Below are positions 11,056 to 23,464 of a stretch of 64,000 nucleotides of DNA, in pieces; the first letter of the stretch is position 1, and every line of letters begins with the position of its first letter. The translations under genes were made by a program, and so were the position numbers. The DNA is from Elephas maximus indicus (lineage: Eukaryota; Chordata; Mammalia; Proboscidea; Elephantidae). Below the pieces are notes generated by a model that saw only the letters and a list, made by a program, of their open reading frames with translations, searched no databases and was not told the DNA's origin. The stretch spans positions 54,278,635-54,342,634 of the forward strand of contig NC_064827.1 in NCBI RefSeq assembly GCF_024166365.1, read 5' to 3'.

Positions 11056-11757
11056 TGCTCATGTAAGCCTTAGAAACAATATCCATCCATTATACTTTAT
11101 ATTATATGTAGCTCTGCCTCTTAATCTCTTAAATGTCACGATGGAAGTTGTTTATGGTGACTTAATTCAGTCTCTCTCTTTCCTCTCACCTTCTGCTACC
11201 TTTCTCTCATCTCTCTTCGCTATCTTCTTCTCATTTTCCCCAATGTCTCTGAAGCATATATCTATTGTTTTGGTCTGACAACATGCCCTCTTCTGGTAAA
11301 AGAATACATCTTTGTCTTTTATGTTATCACCTGTCTCCCACTCTCAAGATCATGTTTTGATAAGTGGGGCTGACTGCACTCTGTACATGAAATGGTAAGC
11401 ACAGAATACAGATAATGCATTGCCAATGAGGAAAGAAAATCCTCCCAGCAAGAGTTATTCACTCAGGGTAGCAAGTGACCTAATCGATGGTAAGCTGACT
11501 TAATTTTAGGTATGTTGCCTAATATCAGAAAAGAGTCATTCTTTTTTGCAAGGGTTTCTAAACCGGTAGAATGCGAGTCTGGAGCTTTTGCCGGCCATCT
11601 GTGTCAATACATGTAAAGACCCAAAATGAAAATGAAATCACCAGAGAGGAAATTATAGCTGAAGAAAGGAGAGTGTGCCTGGTGATATTATTTTAACTTC
11701 TGGGCTAAATTGGGTCTAAAGACATATTTATTCTTGAATTTTTCAGTTATGTGAGCC

Positions 11758-11763
11758 AATAAA
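11758..11763 (+). promoter_or_regulatory. Candidate poly(A) signal of receptor 1
   Basis: AATAAA lies about 1 kb after the stop codon, within 'gagccaataaattac'. The same hexamer sits in the matching place after receptor 2 (61456-61461), in similar surroundings. OR transcripts often have 3' UTRs of this length. The conservation is between ancient paralogs, so it is suggestive only. Confidence 0.4.
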
Positions 11764-12073
11764 TTACCTTTAAAAAAAAAGTTTGTCTTGACTTCCATAA
11801 CCTACAACCATATAAATCCTGACTAACTTATTCACTACCTTACTTCATCTCCTCTCTCCTCTCTCAGTTCCACTTCTATTTTTCCTTTGTTCTACTTTTT
11901 CTAATGATACGTGTATTGTCTCTCTCTTCATCTCTCATTTTGTGATTTTGTTTCAATCTCTTTTTGCTCTCATTCTCTCATTCTCTCTCTTTGTCTCAAT
12001 GACACTTATAATTTTTAGGTAAAGATTTACAAGTGATCCCAAATTTTCAGCATTTAGAAGTCACCGCTTTGTA

Positions 12074-12275
12074 GGAGTACCTGGGTGGTACAAATGGTAA
12101 AGCGACTGACTACTGAACAAACGTTTGGCAGTCTGAACCCACCCAGAGGTGCCTTGAAAGCAAGTCCTGATGATCTGCTTCCAAAAGGTCACAGCCATGA
12201 AAACCCTATGGATTGCAGTTCTACTTTGCCAAACATGAGTAGGAATCCATGGCAACCACTTGATGTAAACTGTAG
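12074..12275 (+). repeat. AfroSINE, older long form
   Basis: Diverged copy with the extra internal segment ('gatgatctgcttccaaaagg', 'cagccatgaaaaccctatgg') seen in the longer AfroSINE subtype at 31889-32095. The ends are worn. Confidence 0.75.
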
Positions 12276-13169
12276 AATTTAATTAATAATAATGTGTCAA
12301 TATTGGTTCCTCAATTGTGACAGGAGTACCACAGGAATGCAAGATGCTAATAACAGGACAAACAGTGTGCAGGGGCTGGGGTTACGTGGGAGCGCTCTGT
12401 ACTTTCCGCACAATTTTCCCGTAAACCTAAAACTTTTAAAAAATAAAATTAATAAATATGGAGAAAAAGAAAAAAGAAGTTATCCCTTTCTTTAATAGCC
12501 AAATTAAAATAATATGACCTTCAATCTGCTTGACTGCACACAGTTCAGCTGAGCAAAATATTGCTGAAGGCTTTTTTACGTTTTCCAAATTGTTATTTTT
12601 TTTCTCCAGATGGTTATACTGAGCTTCCCAATCATTTCTTTCTGATAATCTTAACATTATCTATGCATGGTATTTAAGCTATATACAGTCTATTTGCTCC
12701 CCTCCCAAAGAGTACAAACGAGCCCCCTAAAAAGAAGTGCATTCGAAACACTGTCATGTTTAACAGATTTTATTTAGCTTGAGAATAAGATAAAAGATTC
12801 AGTAAAGATTTAATATTAAATATTACTGTTTCTATTATATACTAGACATCCTTCTTCACAGAGGTCTCTTAAACCCACTTCTTTCTTTAGCTTACTATGT
12901 TGCCAGACTTATTTCTCGCCTTCTTTTACAAGATCAGAGTAACCCCAATTAAAATATATGGGTACAAAACCAAAAGCAATCCTGAATATGCCCCTTCTCA
13001 AAAGAGAGAGTAAGTGTACCAGCAAAATAAATGGCATCGTCTGCTCTTAGAACTATAGGAAAGAAGCTCAGGCAGTAAAAAGAACTGAATAACCTGTGTC
13101 CTCACCAACACATCAATGATTTAGAAATATTTGAGTCAAGTCTAAGAGCACCTTATTTTATATATATAT

Positions 13170-13323
13170 GGAAACCCTGGTGACGTAGTGGTTAAGTGCT
13201 ATGGCTGCTAACCAAAGGGTCGGCAGTTCGAATCCACCAGGCACTCCTTGGAAACTCTATGGGGCAGTTCTTCTCTGTCCTATAGGGTCGCTATGAGTCG
13301 GAATCGACTCAATGGAACTGGTT
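13170..13323 (+). repeat. AfroSINE
   Basis: Well preserved: 'ggaaaccctggtgacgtagt' to 'gactcaatggaactggttta'. It marks the right edge of recognisable unit A and abuts the RTE at 13339 across a short TA repeat. Confidence 0.95.
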
Positions 13324-13338
13324 TATATATATATATAT

Positions 13339-16300
13339 GTTGTTGTTGTTGTTAGGTGCCCTCGAGTCAGTTCCGACTCATAGCGACCCTATGCACAACA
13401 GAACAAAACACTACCCAGTCCTGTGCCATCCTTACAACCATTGTTGTGCTTGAGCCCATTGTTGCCGCCACTGTGTCAATCCACCTCATTCAGGGTCTTC
13501 CTCTTTTCCGCTGACCCTGTACTCTGCCAAGCATGACATCCTTCTCCAGGGACTGATCCCTCCTGACAACATGTCCAAAGTATGTAAGATGCAGTTTCGC
13601 CATGCCTGCCTCTAAAGAGCATTCTGGCTGCACTTCTTGCAAGACAGATTTGTTAGTTCTTTTGGCAGTCCATGGTATATTCAATATTTTTCACCAACAC
13701 CACAATTCAAAGGCGTCAACTGTTCTTCAGTCTTCCTTATTCATTGTCCAGCTTTCACATGCATATGATATGATTGAAAATACCATGGTTTGGGTCAGGT
13801 GCACCTTAGTTTTCAGAGTGACATCTTTGCTCTTCAACACTTTGAAGAGGTCCTTTGCAGCAGATTTGCCCAATGCAATGCATCTTTTGATTTCTTCGCT
13901 GCTGCTTCCATGGATCCAAGAAAAATGAAATCCTTGACAACTTCAATCTTTTCTCCGTTTATAGTGATGTTGCTCGTTGTTCCAGTTGTGAGGATTTTTG
14001 TTTTCTTTATATTGAGATGTAATCCATACTGAAGGCTGTGGTCTTTGATCTTCATTAGTAAGTGCCTCAAGTCCTCTTCACTTTCAGCAAGCAAGGTTGT
14101 GTCATCTGCATAACGCAGGTTGTTAATGAGTCTTCCTCCAATCCTGATGCCCCGGTCTTCTTCATATAGTCCAGCTTCTCAGATTATTTGTTCAGCATAC
14201 AGATTAAATAGGTATGGTGAAAGAATACAACCCTGACACACACCTTTCCTGACTTTAAACCAATCAGTATCCTCTTGTTCTGTCCGAACAACTGCCTCTT
14301 GTTCTATGTAAAGGTTCCTCATGAGCACAAGTAAGTGTTCTGGAATTCCCGTTCTTCCAAGTGTTATCCATAGTTTGTTATGCTCCACACAGTCAAATGC
14401 CTTTGCATAGTCAATAAAACACAGGTAAATATCCTTCTGGTATTCTCTGCTTTCAGCCAGGATCCATCTGACATCAGCAATGATATCCCTGGTTCCACGT
14501 CCTCTTCTGAAACCAGCCTGAATTTCTGGCAGTTCCCTGTCGATATACAGCTGCAGCCGCTTTTGAACGATCTTCAGCAAAATTTTGCTTACGTGTGATA
14601 TTAATGATATTTGTTCTATAATTTCCGCACTCAGTTGGATCACCTTTCTTGGGAATAGGCATAAATACGGATCTCTTCCAGTCAGTTGGCCAGGAAGCTA
14701 TCTTCCATATTTCTTGGCATAGATGAGTGAGCACATCCAGTGCTGCATGTGTTTGTTGAAACATCTCAACTGATACTCCATCAATTCCTGGAGCCTTGTT
14801 TTTCACCAATGCCTTCAGAGCAGCTTAGACATATTCCTTCAGTACCATCGGTTCCTGATCATATGCCACCTCTTGAAATGGTTGAATATTGACTAATTCT
14901 TTTTGGTATAATGACTCTGTGTATTCCTTCCATCTTCTTTTGATGCTTCCTGTGTCGTTTAATATTTTCCCCCATGGAATCCTTCACTATTGTAACTCGA
15001 GGCTTGAATTTTTTCTTCAGTTCTTTCAGCCTGAGAAACGCTGGGCGTGTTCTTCCCTTCTGGTTTTCCATCTCCAGCTCTTTGCACTTGTCATTATAAT
15101 ACTTACTTTGTCTTCTCGAGAGGCCCTTTGAAATCTTCCGTTCAGTTCTTTTACTTCATCAATTCTTCCTCTTGCTTTAGCTGCTTGACACACAAGAGCA
15201 AGTTTCAGAATCTCCTCTGACATCCATCTTGGTCTTTTCTTTCTTTCCTGTGTTTTCAGCGACCTCTTGCTTTCTTCATGGATGATGTCCTTGATGTCGT
15301 TCCACAACTCATCTGGTCTTCGGTCACTAGTGTTCAATGCGTCAAATCTATTCTTAAGATGGTCTCTAAATTCAGGCGGGATATACTCGAGGTCATATTT
15401 TGGCTATCATGGACTTGCTCTGATTTTCTTCAGTTTCAGCTTGAACTTGCATATGAGCAATTGACGGTCTGTTCCACAGTCGGCCCCTGGCCTTGTTCTG
15501 ACTAATGATATTGAGCTTTTCCATCGTCTCTTTCCACAGATGTAGTCAATTTGATTTCTGTGTGTTCCATCTGGCGAGGCCCATGTGTAGAGTCGCCGTT
15601 TATGTTGGTGAAAGAAGGTATTGCAATGAAGAAGTCGTTGGTCTTACAAAATTCTATCATTCGATCTCCGGCATTGTTTCTATCACCAAGGCCATATTTT
15701 CCAACTACTGATCCTTCTTCTTTGTTTCCAACTTTTGCATTCCAACTGCCAGTAATTATAAATGCATCTTGATTGCATGTTCGATCAATTTCAGACTGCA
15801 GCAGCTGATAAAAATCTTCTATTTCTTCATCTTTGGCCCTAGTGGTAGGTGTGTAAATTTGAATAATAGTCATATTAACTGGTCTTCCTTGTAGGCATAT
15901 GGATATTATCCTATCACTGACAGTGTTGTACTTCAGGATAGATCTTGAAACGTTCTTTTTGACGATGAATGCAACACCATTCCACGTTGAGTTGTCATTC
16001 CCAGCATAGTAGACTATATGATTGTCTGATTCAAAACGGCCAATACCAGTCCATTTCAGCTCACTAATGCCTAGAATATGGATGTTTATGCTTTCCACTT
16101 CATTTTTGATGATTTCCAATTTTCCTAGATTCATGCTCTGTACATTCCAGGTTCCAATTATTAATGGATGTTTGCAGCTGTTTCTTCTCATTTTGAGTCA
16201 CACCACATCAGCAAATGAAGTTCCCGAAAGCTTTACTCCATCCACATCATTAAGCTCGACTCTACTTTGAGGAGGCAGCTCTTCCCGAGTCATCTTTTGA

Positions 16301-16526
16301 GTGTCTTCCAACCGGGGGGGCTCATCTTCCAGCACCATATCAGACAATATTCCGCCTCCTGTAGACTGCCAGGTCCTTCTTCCTAGTCTGTCTTAGTCTG
16401 GAAGCTCAGCTGAAACCTGTCCTCCATGGGTGACCCTGCTGGTATCTGAATACCGGTGGCATATCTTCCAGCATCACAGCAACACACAAGCCCCCACAGT
16501 ATGACAAACTGACAGACACGTGGGGG
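13339..16526 (-). mobile_element. RTE LINE (RTE1_LA type), near full length
   Basis: About 3.19 kb, from the 3' tail (gttgttgttgttgttagg) at the left to the 5' end near 16526 ('ccccacgtgtctgtcagttt' on the minus strand). The single RTE ORF is visible in pieces on the minus strand: endonuclease 16191-15502, a linker region with WNDIKDIIHEESKRS near 15300, and reverse transcriptase with GFRRGRGTRDIIADVRWIL and FIDYAKAFDCVEHNKLW near 14430, GVCQGCILSPYLFNLYAEQII near 14190 and a preserved YADD-coding site near 14117. Frames shift several times, so it is inactive. It has the same length as the + strand copy at 19890-23064, so about 3.18 kb is probably the full-length form. Both flanks are TA-rich, so the target duplication cannot be read cleanly. 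Confidence 0.93.
15502..16191 (-). pseudogene. RTE endonuclease domain remnant
   Basis: A 229-codon open stretch of an apurinic-type endonuclease, the enzyme that nicks target DNA for reverse transcription. GTWNVQSM holds the metal-site Asn (N16) and SELKW the catalytic Glu (E44); IYTPTT follows at 112-117. The GDWN motif has become GSWN (S149), losing the catalytic Asp. After about residue 200 the frame has slipped: the expected TWASPDGTHRNQIDY is still encoded in another frame. This is a fossil LINE domain, not a host gene. Confidence 0.85.
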
Positions 16527-16995
16527 ATATATATATATATACACACATATATATGTTACTCATTTTAATAGAAAAAAAAATCTTGCATCATATTTGCCTA
16601 TGCAATGAAATGAAAGATTTAGTGGTAAAAGAAAAATACTCTTCAGACAAACCTCTAGAATCTACTCTCAAACAAAGCATACTGTTTCTTCATGGTCACC
16701 AAAAATAAGATCTTGAGTCCAATTTTTTAATAGGATTTCACATTCCATTACTGAACACCAGTATCAGATAGCAGGCATCCTGTCCTCCAAGAAAGAGAGT
16801 TTTTAACTTATAAAATAATGTGTAATGGTAAGTTATCACAACAAACCTCACAAAACTGAAAGCTTCTAGTTCAGCAGTTGATGCTTGAATCTCCTCTTAA
16901 TATCCATAATGAGCTATTATCCATCTTTTCTTGCACACCTGTAGTGACAGAGAGCTAACCACCTCCTGAGGGAATCCAGTTGTGACTATTAGAAG
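16527..16995. other. Intergenic, TA-rich then unassigned
   Basis: Begins with alternating TA/CA repeats (16527-16555). No gene is visible in the rest. The end (16880-16995) resembles an old CR1/L3- or MIR-type remnant, too worn to name. Confidence 0.4.
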
Positions 16996-17189
16996 CATCT
17001 TCCTTATAACCCGCCAAAAAAAAAAAACCATTGCCGTCGAGTCCATTCCAACTCATAGCGACCCTACAGAATAGAGCAAAACTGACTCATAGGGTTTCCA
17101 AGGAGCAGCTGGTGGATTCAAACTGCCAACCTTTTGGTTAGCAGCCAAGCTCTTAACTACTGTGCCACCAGGGCTTCATCTTCCTTATA
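16996..17189 (-). repeat. AfroSINE with 13-bp target duplication
   Basis: Reverse SINE (body 17009-17176) flanked by the perfect direct repeat 'catcttccttata' at 16996-17008 and 17177-17189. The A-rich 3' end is at the left. This is clean evidence for target-primed insertion. Confidence 0.95.
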
Positions 17190-17892
17190 TGAAGCCAAAA
17201 TCTGTCCTTTAATATTTTCTCCTTTTTTGTTTTCCTTTGGACAATATCACTGAAGTTTATTTTTAAAACTAAGAGAAAGCTACTAGCTCTTATAATTTAC
17301 AGTTTTATGCATTCATTCAACAAACATTAGCATGCCTACATTCTTCTAATGGTAAACAAAATGTTTCAGAAGAATTTCAAATTCAAATCTGTTTCATCCC
17401 TTACCTTTTGTTCTCTGTACTATCCTGATTCCACCTGTTAAAATTTTTCATTTGGGCAATTATAATAATGTTCCGTGTAATTTCACAGTCTGTACTTTTC
17501 CTGAGTTTATACATTCTACCTATTCCTTCCTGATTAATCTTGATTAATCATGATTTTCATCATCACTAACTAATCAAAAATATGCTTTGACTCCCCAACT
17601 GAAATGGAAGCACTTTGATCTGATATTAATGTCCCTTCACAATATGGCTACCACCCAAACTTCCAGTATTATTTTCTGGGGCAATCTCATCCATTCTCAT
17701 TGCCTCAATGAATCACCAATAAACTGATGAATCCAATTCTGTAGCCTCATCCCAAATTTCCCTCCTGGGCATTTTACGGTGACATCTTATTTAAATGTAA
17801 GAAATACAACACATTTTTTTCACTCATCGTGTAAAACTACGCTATATAATCTTCCTGCTAAGGTAGTTACTATTTAAGGATCCCTCATTTTA

Positions 17893-18035
17893 GTAACACA
17901 GTGGTTAAGTGATACACCTACTAACCAAAGGGTCAGCAGTTTCAACCCAACAGCCACTCCTGGAAAACCCTATGGGGCAGTTCTACTCTGTCTAGAGTCA
18001 CAACAGGTCAGAACTGACTCAATGGTAATGGGTTT
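17893..18035 (+). repeat. AfroSINE
   Basis: 'aacacagtggttaagtgat' to 'caatggtaatgggtttggtt'; the 5' end is worn. Confidence 0.85.
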
Positions 18036-18047
18036 GGTTCTTGTTTT

Positions 18048-18212
18048 GGTTGGTGTCACAATAGTTAAGTGCTCAGCTACACCAGGGGAGAAAGCGCTGG
18101 TGATCTGTTCTGTAAAGATTACATTTTAGAAAACCCTAGGGGACAGTTCTACTCTGTTACATGGGGTCACTGTGAGTCAAAAATCAACTGGAAGCACCTA
18201 ACAAAAACAACA
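18048..18212 (+). repeat. AfroSINE with an RTE-style tail
   Basis: The body has 'cacaatagttaagtgctcag' and 'ctgtaaagattacatttta'. It ends 'ggaagcacctaacaaaaaca', the RTE LINE ending, instead of the usual 'ggcaatgggtttgg' SINE ending. It lies directly behind another SINE. Confidence 0.75.
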
Positions 18213-18289
18213 ATCTTTCTGCTACTTTCCCTACAAGAAAAGAAGTATTCCTTTTTCAGGGGCTCCCCACTGTCCTTGGGATGATTTTC

Positions 18290-18780
18290 ACAATTCTTAA
18301 TATGACCTATAAAGTCATCCAAGATCTAGATCCTGTATAACTCTGAGGTCTCATCTTTCACCAACTCTCACCTCTCCCAACTATTCTGTGGTCTCACAAA
18401 ACTGAACTTCTTTTAATTCCTAGAACACACTATCTCTTTCCCTCTCATGTATTTGTTTTTGCATGTGCTACTTCGCCTCAAAAATTTTCTACCTGCTTTT
18501 CCTTCAGCTGGTTAACTACTATTAGCCTTCTCCCAGCATCTTGTGAAGATGTCCTCCCTGAATCCCATGTCTGAATTAGGCAACCCTCCCATGAGCTCTG
18601 ACAACACCCTATACCTCAAATTAATGTAGCACTTATCACACACTAATACAACTGCCTGCTTAACTATGTGTTCTTACGAAGCCATAGGACCCTTAGGAAT
18701 GAGCACCATATCTCTCCTAATTATCGTTGTGACTTCAGCCTTGAGCCCAGTGCATACTGCATTATTAACTATGCAGCATG
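18290..18780 (+). mobile_element. L2 LINE 3' fragment
   Basis: Worn L2 landmarks in order: 'gacctataaagtcatccaag', 'cctcccagcatcttgtgaag'-like text near 18530, 'tagcacttatcacacacta' near 18630 and 'gagcaccatatctctcc' near 18700. No frame survives. Confidence 0.55.
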
Positions 18781-18949
18781 TAATTGTTGCATTGTTAACT
18801 TCTTCTCTTGTAATTCCTTACCTTAATTAATGGCACTTCCAACTATCTAGTCACTCTGCAGTAACTAGATGGAATCTGTGTAAGCTACCAAAATTTATAA
18901 AGTAGGCCTCCTAAATAGCTCTCATATCTATTAACTACTTCCCAACTGT

Positions 18950-19150
18950 TCTCAATTACATTTCCTCATAATGTTTCCACTTGATTACTGCAGTAGCCTC
19001 TGAATTGGCTGTCCTACCTTCAGTTTCACCATCATCACTAACATCCCAACCCATCTTCCACATTTTGTTCAAGTTGCCTTTTCAAAACACAAATCTGGTC
19101 ATATTATGCTCCTGCTGAATGAAAGCTGTATGATTTTGGACCAGCTACTT
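18950..19150 (+). mobile_element. Probable L2 fragment
   Basis: 'attactgcagtagcctctg' and 'caaatctggtcatattatgc' recall a conserved part of old L2-type LINEs; a similar stretch lies at 27700-28090. Strongly diverged. Confidence 0.4.
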
Positions 19151-19889
19151 AAATTACACCTCGATTTTCTTTATCTCTTAAGTATTGAAACAATTAGGCA
19201 ATTTCAAATAAAAAAGTATAATTAACTGGATTTCCTTATGGATATCCGGTTAGCTCAGCACATAAGTCAACTTGGTATTGATAAGGAAAACATGTAATAT
19301 TGACCCCTACTTCACCCCATACACAGATCAATTGAAGATCCGAATGTGAAAAGTAAAACAATAAAGCTTTTAGAAGAAAACACAGAAGTAAAAATAACCA
19401 TTAAGAATAAAAAGGGTGAACTACTCTACATTAAGATTAAAATCTTCTGTATATTAAATGACACCATTAAGAAAATGAAAAGAATGGGAAAAATATTAGA
19501 AATAAATGTTTTTGACAAACAACTTGATCAAGAATATATTTTTAAAAACTAAATACCAATAAGGAAAAAAAGATACACAACCTAATAAGAATGGGTAAAA
19601 AAAAAAAATTAATACGTACTTCACAAAAGAGGACATATGAATATACAATAAATATGTAAGAAAATGCCCAACTTCATTAGTGGTGAGGGAAATGAAAGCT
19701 AAAACAATGAAATGATACCACACCCACCATAACAGCTAAAATGAAAAAGAAAGAAAATACCAAATATTTCCAAAGATATGGAGTAACTGAAGCTTTCACA
19801 TACAGGTAATGGAATTGTAAATTAGTATAGACACTTTTTATAACTGAAGCACTTGCTAAAGCTGATTATTTGCATAACCTATGATCCAT

Positions 19890-22800
19890 CGCATGTCTGT
19901 CACTTTATCATACTGTGGGTGCTTGCATGTTGCTGAGATAACGGAAGCTTTGACACCAGTATTGCAAATACCAGCAGGGTCACCTTTGGTGGACAGATTT
20001 CAGCTGAGCTTCCAGAATAAGACAGACTAGGAAGAAGGACCTGATAGTCTACTTCTGAAAAAACTGGCCCCAAAAATCTTATGAATAGCAGCTGAACATT
20101 GCATGATATAGTGCTGGAAGACGAGCCTCTCAGGTTGGAAGGCACTCAAAATGCAACTGGGGAAGAGTTGCCTCCTCAAAGTGGAGTCGACCCTAATGGT
20201 GTGGATGGAGTCAAGCTTGCAGGACCTTCACTTGCTGATATGGCACAACTCAAAATGAGAAGAAACACCTGTATATATCCATTAATAATTGGAACATGGA
20301 ATGTACGAAGTATAAATCTAGGAAAATTGGAAGTCATCAAAAGTGAAATGCATAAAGATCAAAATCCTAAGCATTAGCAAGCTGAAATGGATTGGTATTG
20401 GCCATGTTGAATCAGACAATCATGTGGTTTACTATGCAGAGGATGACAAATTGAAGTGAAATGGCATCACTTTCATCATCAAAAAGAACATTTCAAGATC
20501 CACCCTGAAGCACAACGCCATCAGTGAAAGGGTAATATCCATGCTCCTATAAGGAAGTCCAGTTAATACAATTATTATTCAAACCACTAAGGCCAAAGAT
20601 GAAGATATTGAAGATTTTTACCAACTTCTACAGTCTGAAATTGATCAAACACGCAACCAAGACATATTGATAATTACTGGTGGCTGGAATGCCAAAGTTG
20701 GAAACAAAGAAGAAAGATCAGTAGTTGGAAGATATGGCCTTGGTGATAGAAACGATGCCAGAGATTGCATGATAGAATTTTGCAAGACCAATGCCTTCTT
20801 CATTGCAAATACCTTTTTTCACCAACATAAACAGCAACTCTACATGTGGACCTTGCCAGATGGAAAACACAGGAATCAAATCAACTACCTCTGTGGAAAG
20901 GGGAGATTGAAAACCTCAACATCATCATCAGAACAACGCCAGGGGCCAAACGTTGCTCATATGCAAGGTCAGGTCAAAGTTGAAGAAAATTAGAACAAGT
21001 CAATGAGAGCCAAAGTATGATCTTGACTATATCCCACCAGAATTTAAAGACCATCTCGAGAATAGATTTGATGCATGAACACCCAAGACCAGACGAGTTG
21101 TGGGATGACATCAAGGACATCATACGTGAAAAAAGTAAGAGGAATTAAAAAGATAGAAAAGAAACAAAAGACCAAAATGAGTGTCAGAAGAGGCTCTGAA
21201 ACTTGCTCTTGAATGTAGAGTAGCTAAAGTGAAAGAAAAAAATGATAAAGTAAAAGAGCTAAACAGAAGATTTCAAAGGGTAGCTCAAGAAGACAAAGTA
21301 AAGTATTATGATGAAATGTGCAAAGGCCTGGAGATGGAAAGCCAAAAGGGAAGAACACACTTGGCATTTCTCAAGCTGAAAGAACTGAAGAAAAAATTCA
21401 AGGTTTCAGTTGCAATATTGAAGGATTCTAAGGGAAAAATATTAAATGGTGCAGGAGGCATCAAAAGAAGATGACAAGAATACACAGAGTCATTGTACCA
21501 TAAAGAATTGGCCAATGTTCAACAATTTCAGGAGGGAGCATATGTTCAAGAACCAATGGTATTGAAGGAAGAGGTCCAAACTGCACTGAAGGCATTGGCA
21601 AAAACGAGGCTCCAGGAATTGATGGAATACCAATTGAGATGTTTCAACAAACGGATGCAGCACTGGAGATGCTCATTCATCTGTGTCAAGAAATTTGGAA
21701 GACAGCTACCTGGCAAATGGACTGGAAGAGATCCATATTTGTGCCCATTCCAAAGAAAAATGACCCAACAGAATGCAGAAATTATCAAACAACACCTTTA
21801 ATATCACACGTAAGTAAAATTTTGCTCAAGATCATTCAGAAGCGGCTGCAGAAGTACATCAACAGGGAATTGACAGAAATTCAAGTCAGACTCAGAAGAG
21901 GACATGGAACAAGGGATAACATTGCTGATGTCAGATGGATCCTGATTGAAAACAGAGACTACAAGGCTGTTTACCTGTTTTTTATTGACTATGCTAAGGC
22001 ATTTGACTGAGTGGATCACAACAAATTATGGATAACACTGCAAAGAAAGGGAATGCCAGAACACATAATTGTGTTCATGTGGAACCTGTACATAGATGAA
22101 GAGGTAGCCATTCGAAGAGAACAAGGGGATAATGTGTTTAAAGTCAAGAAAGGTATGCATCAGGATTACATCCTTCCACCACACTTATTCAATCTCTATT
22201 CTGAGCAAATAATCCAAGAAGCTGGACTATATGAAGAAAAACACGGTATCAGGATGGACAAAGACTCATTAACAACCTGTGACATGCAGATGACACAACC
22301 TTGCTTGCTGAAAGTGAAGAGGACTTGAAGCACTTACTGATGAATATCAAAGACTACAGCCTTCAGTGTGGATTACATCTCAACATAAAGAAAATAAAAA
22401 TCCTCACAACTGAACCAATAAGCAACATCATGATAAAAGGAGAAAAGATTGAAGTTGTCGAGAATTTTATTTTACTTGGATCCACAATCAACGCCCATGG
22501 GAGCAGCAGTCAAGAAATCAAACGACACATTGCATTGGGCAAATCTGCAGCAAAAAACCTCTTTAAAGTGTTAAAAAACAAAAATGTCACTTTGAGGACT
22601 AAGGTGCACCTGACCCAATCCATGGTATTTTCAATCACGTCATATGCATCTGAAAGCTGGACAATGAATAAGGAAGCCCAAAGAAAAATTGATGCCTTTG
22701 AATTATGATGTTGGTGAAGAATATTGACTATACCATGGACTACCAGAAGAACAAACAAATGTCTTCAAAGAAGTATAACCAGAATCCTCTTTAGAAGCGA

Positions 22801-23064
22801 GTATGGCAAGACTTTGTCTCACATAATTTAGACACATTATCAGGAGGGACCAGTCCCTGGAGAAGGACATCATGCTTGATAAAGCAAAGGGTCAGTGAAA
22901 AAGAGGAAGACCCTCAATGAGATGGGCTGACATAGTGGCTGCAACAATGGGCTCAGGCATAAAGATTATGAGGATGGCACAGGACCGGGCAGTGTTTCAT
23001 TCTGTTGTACATAGTGTCACTCTGAGTCAGAACCCACTTGACGGCACCTAACAACAATGACAAC
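19890..23064 (+). mobile_element. RTE LINE, near full length, inside an L1
   Basis: About 3.17 kb from 'gcatgtctgtcactttatc' to 'cacctaacaacaatgaca'. Recognisable parts are endonuclease IIGTWNVRSINLGKLE (near 20290), WNAKVGNKEE (near 20690, preceded by Gly where the catalytic Asp is expected), linker KVKELNRRFQRVAQEDK (near 21250), reverse transcriptase RGHGTRDNIADVRWIL and FIDYAKAFD (near 21900-22000), and the C-terminal HGSSSQEIKRHIALGKSAAK (near 22500). A stop follows FIDYAKAFD, and the YADD site has a TGA just before it. It is inactive. Loose direct repeats (atgatccat, atgactcag) flank it. Confidence 0.93.
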
Positions 23065-23331
23065 ATGACTCAGGAATCCTATTCCTAAGTATATATCCAA
23101 CAGAGTTGTATATATATCCCCACCAAAAATCATGTACAAAAATGATTTTCACTCTTCATAATATTAAAAAAAAACTGGAAAAATGTAAATGACCATCACA
23201 AGTAGAATAATGGAATATTTAATACAATGGAGAATAAAGATACTATTTCAAACAACATAATATTGGTTAAAGGCAGACATTGACAGGAATATACAATCCA
23301 AACAAATAAAATACAGCTTATCTATAGTATT

Positions 23332-23464
23332 TGTTGTTGTTGTTATGTGCCCTCGAGTCAGCTCCGACTCATAGCGACCCTATGAACAACAGAACGAAAC
23401 ACTGCCCAGTCCTGCACCATCCTTTCAATCGTTGTTCTGCTTGAGCTCATTGTTGCAGCCACTA
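23332..23464 (-). mobile_element. RTE 3' fragment with 12-bp target duplication
   Basis: Severely 5'-truncated copy of 133 bp containing 'cctcgagtcagctccgactc'. The direct repeat 'atctatagtatt' flanks it at 23320-23331 and 23465-23476. Its tail lies at the left. Confidence 0.95.

Larger units (their letters stand above)
971..13165 (+). repeat. Duplication unit A (olfactory receptor 1 copy)
   Basis: This block is colinear with unit C (50905-63260), and its first part with unit B (41000-46465). Examples are 3855-4060 against 41880-42075 and 54270-54480, and the 'atcaatgatttagaaata' block near 13110 against 63215. In A the unit is broken by an RTE (1172-2812), an L1 end (2862-3732), AfroSINEs and a Tigger-type element. 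Pieces at about 976-1171 and 2813-2861 still align to 41500-41760, so those two insertions sit inside the unit. Flanks differ by roughly a quarter of positions by eye, so the duplication is old. It carries one intact OR13D1-type gene. Confidence 0.8.

Noticed and set aside
14179-14643. Open frame of 154 codons resembling reverse transcriptase, as a host gene
   Set aside because: It lies within the near-full-length RTE at 13339-16526, in frame pieces that overlap 14474-14809. It is part of a decayed LINE.
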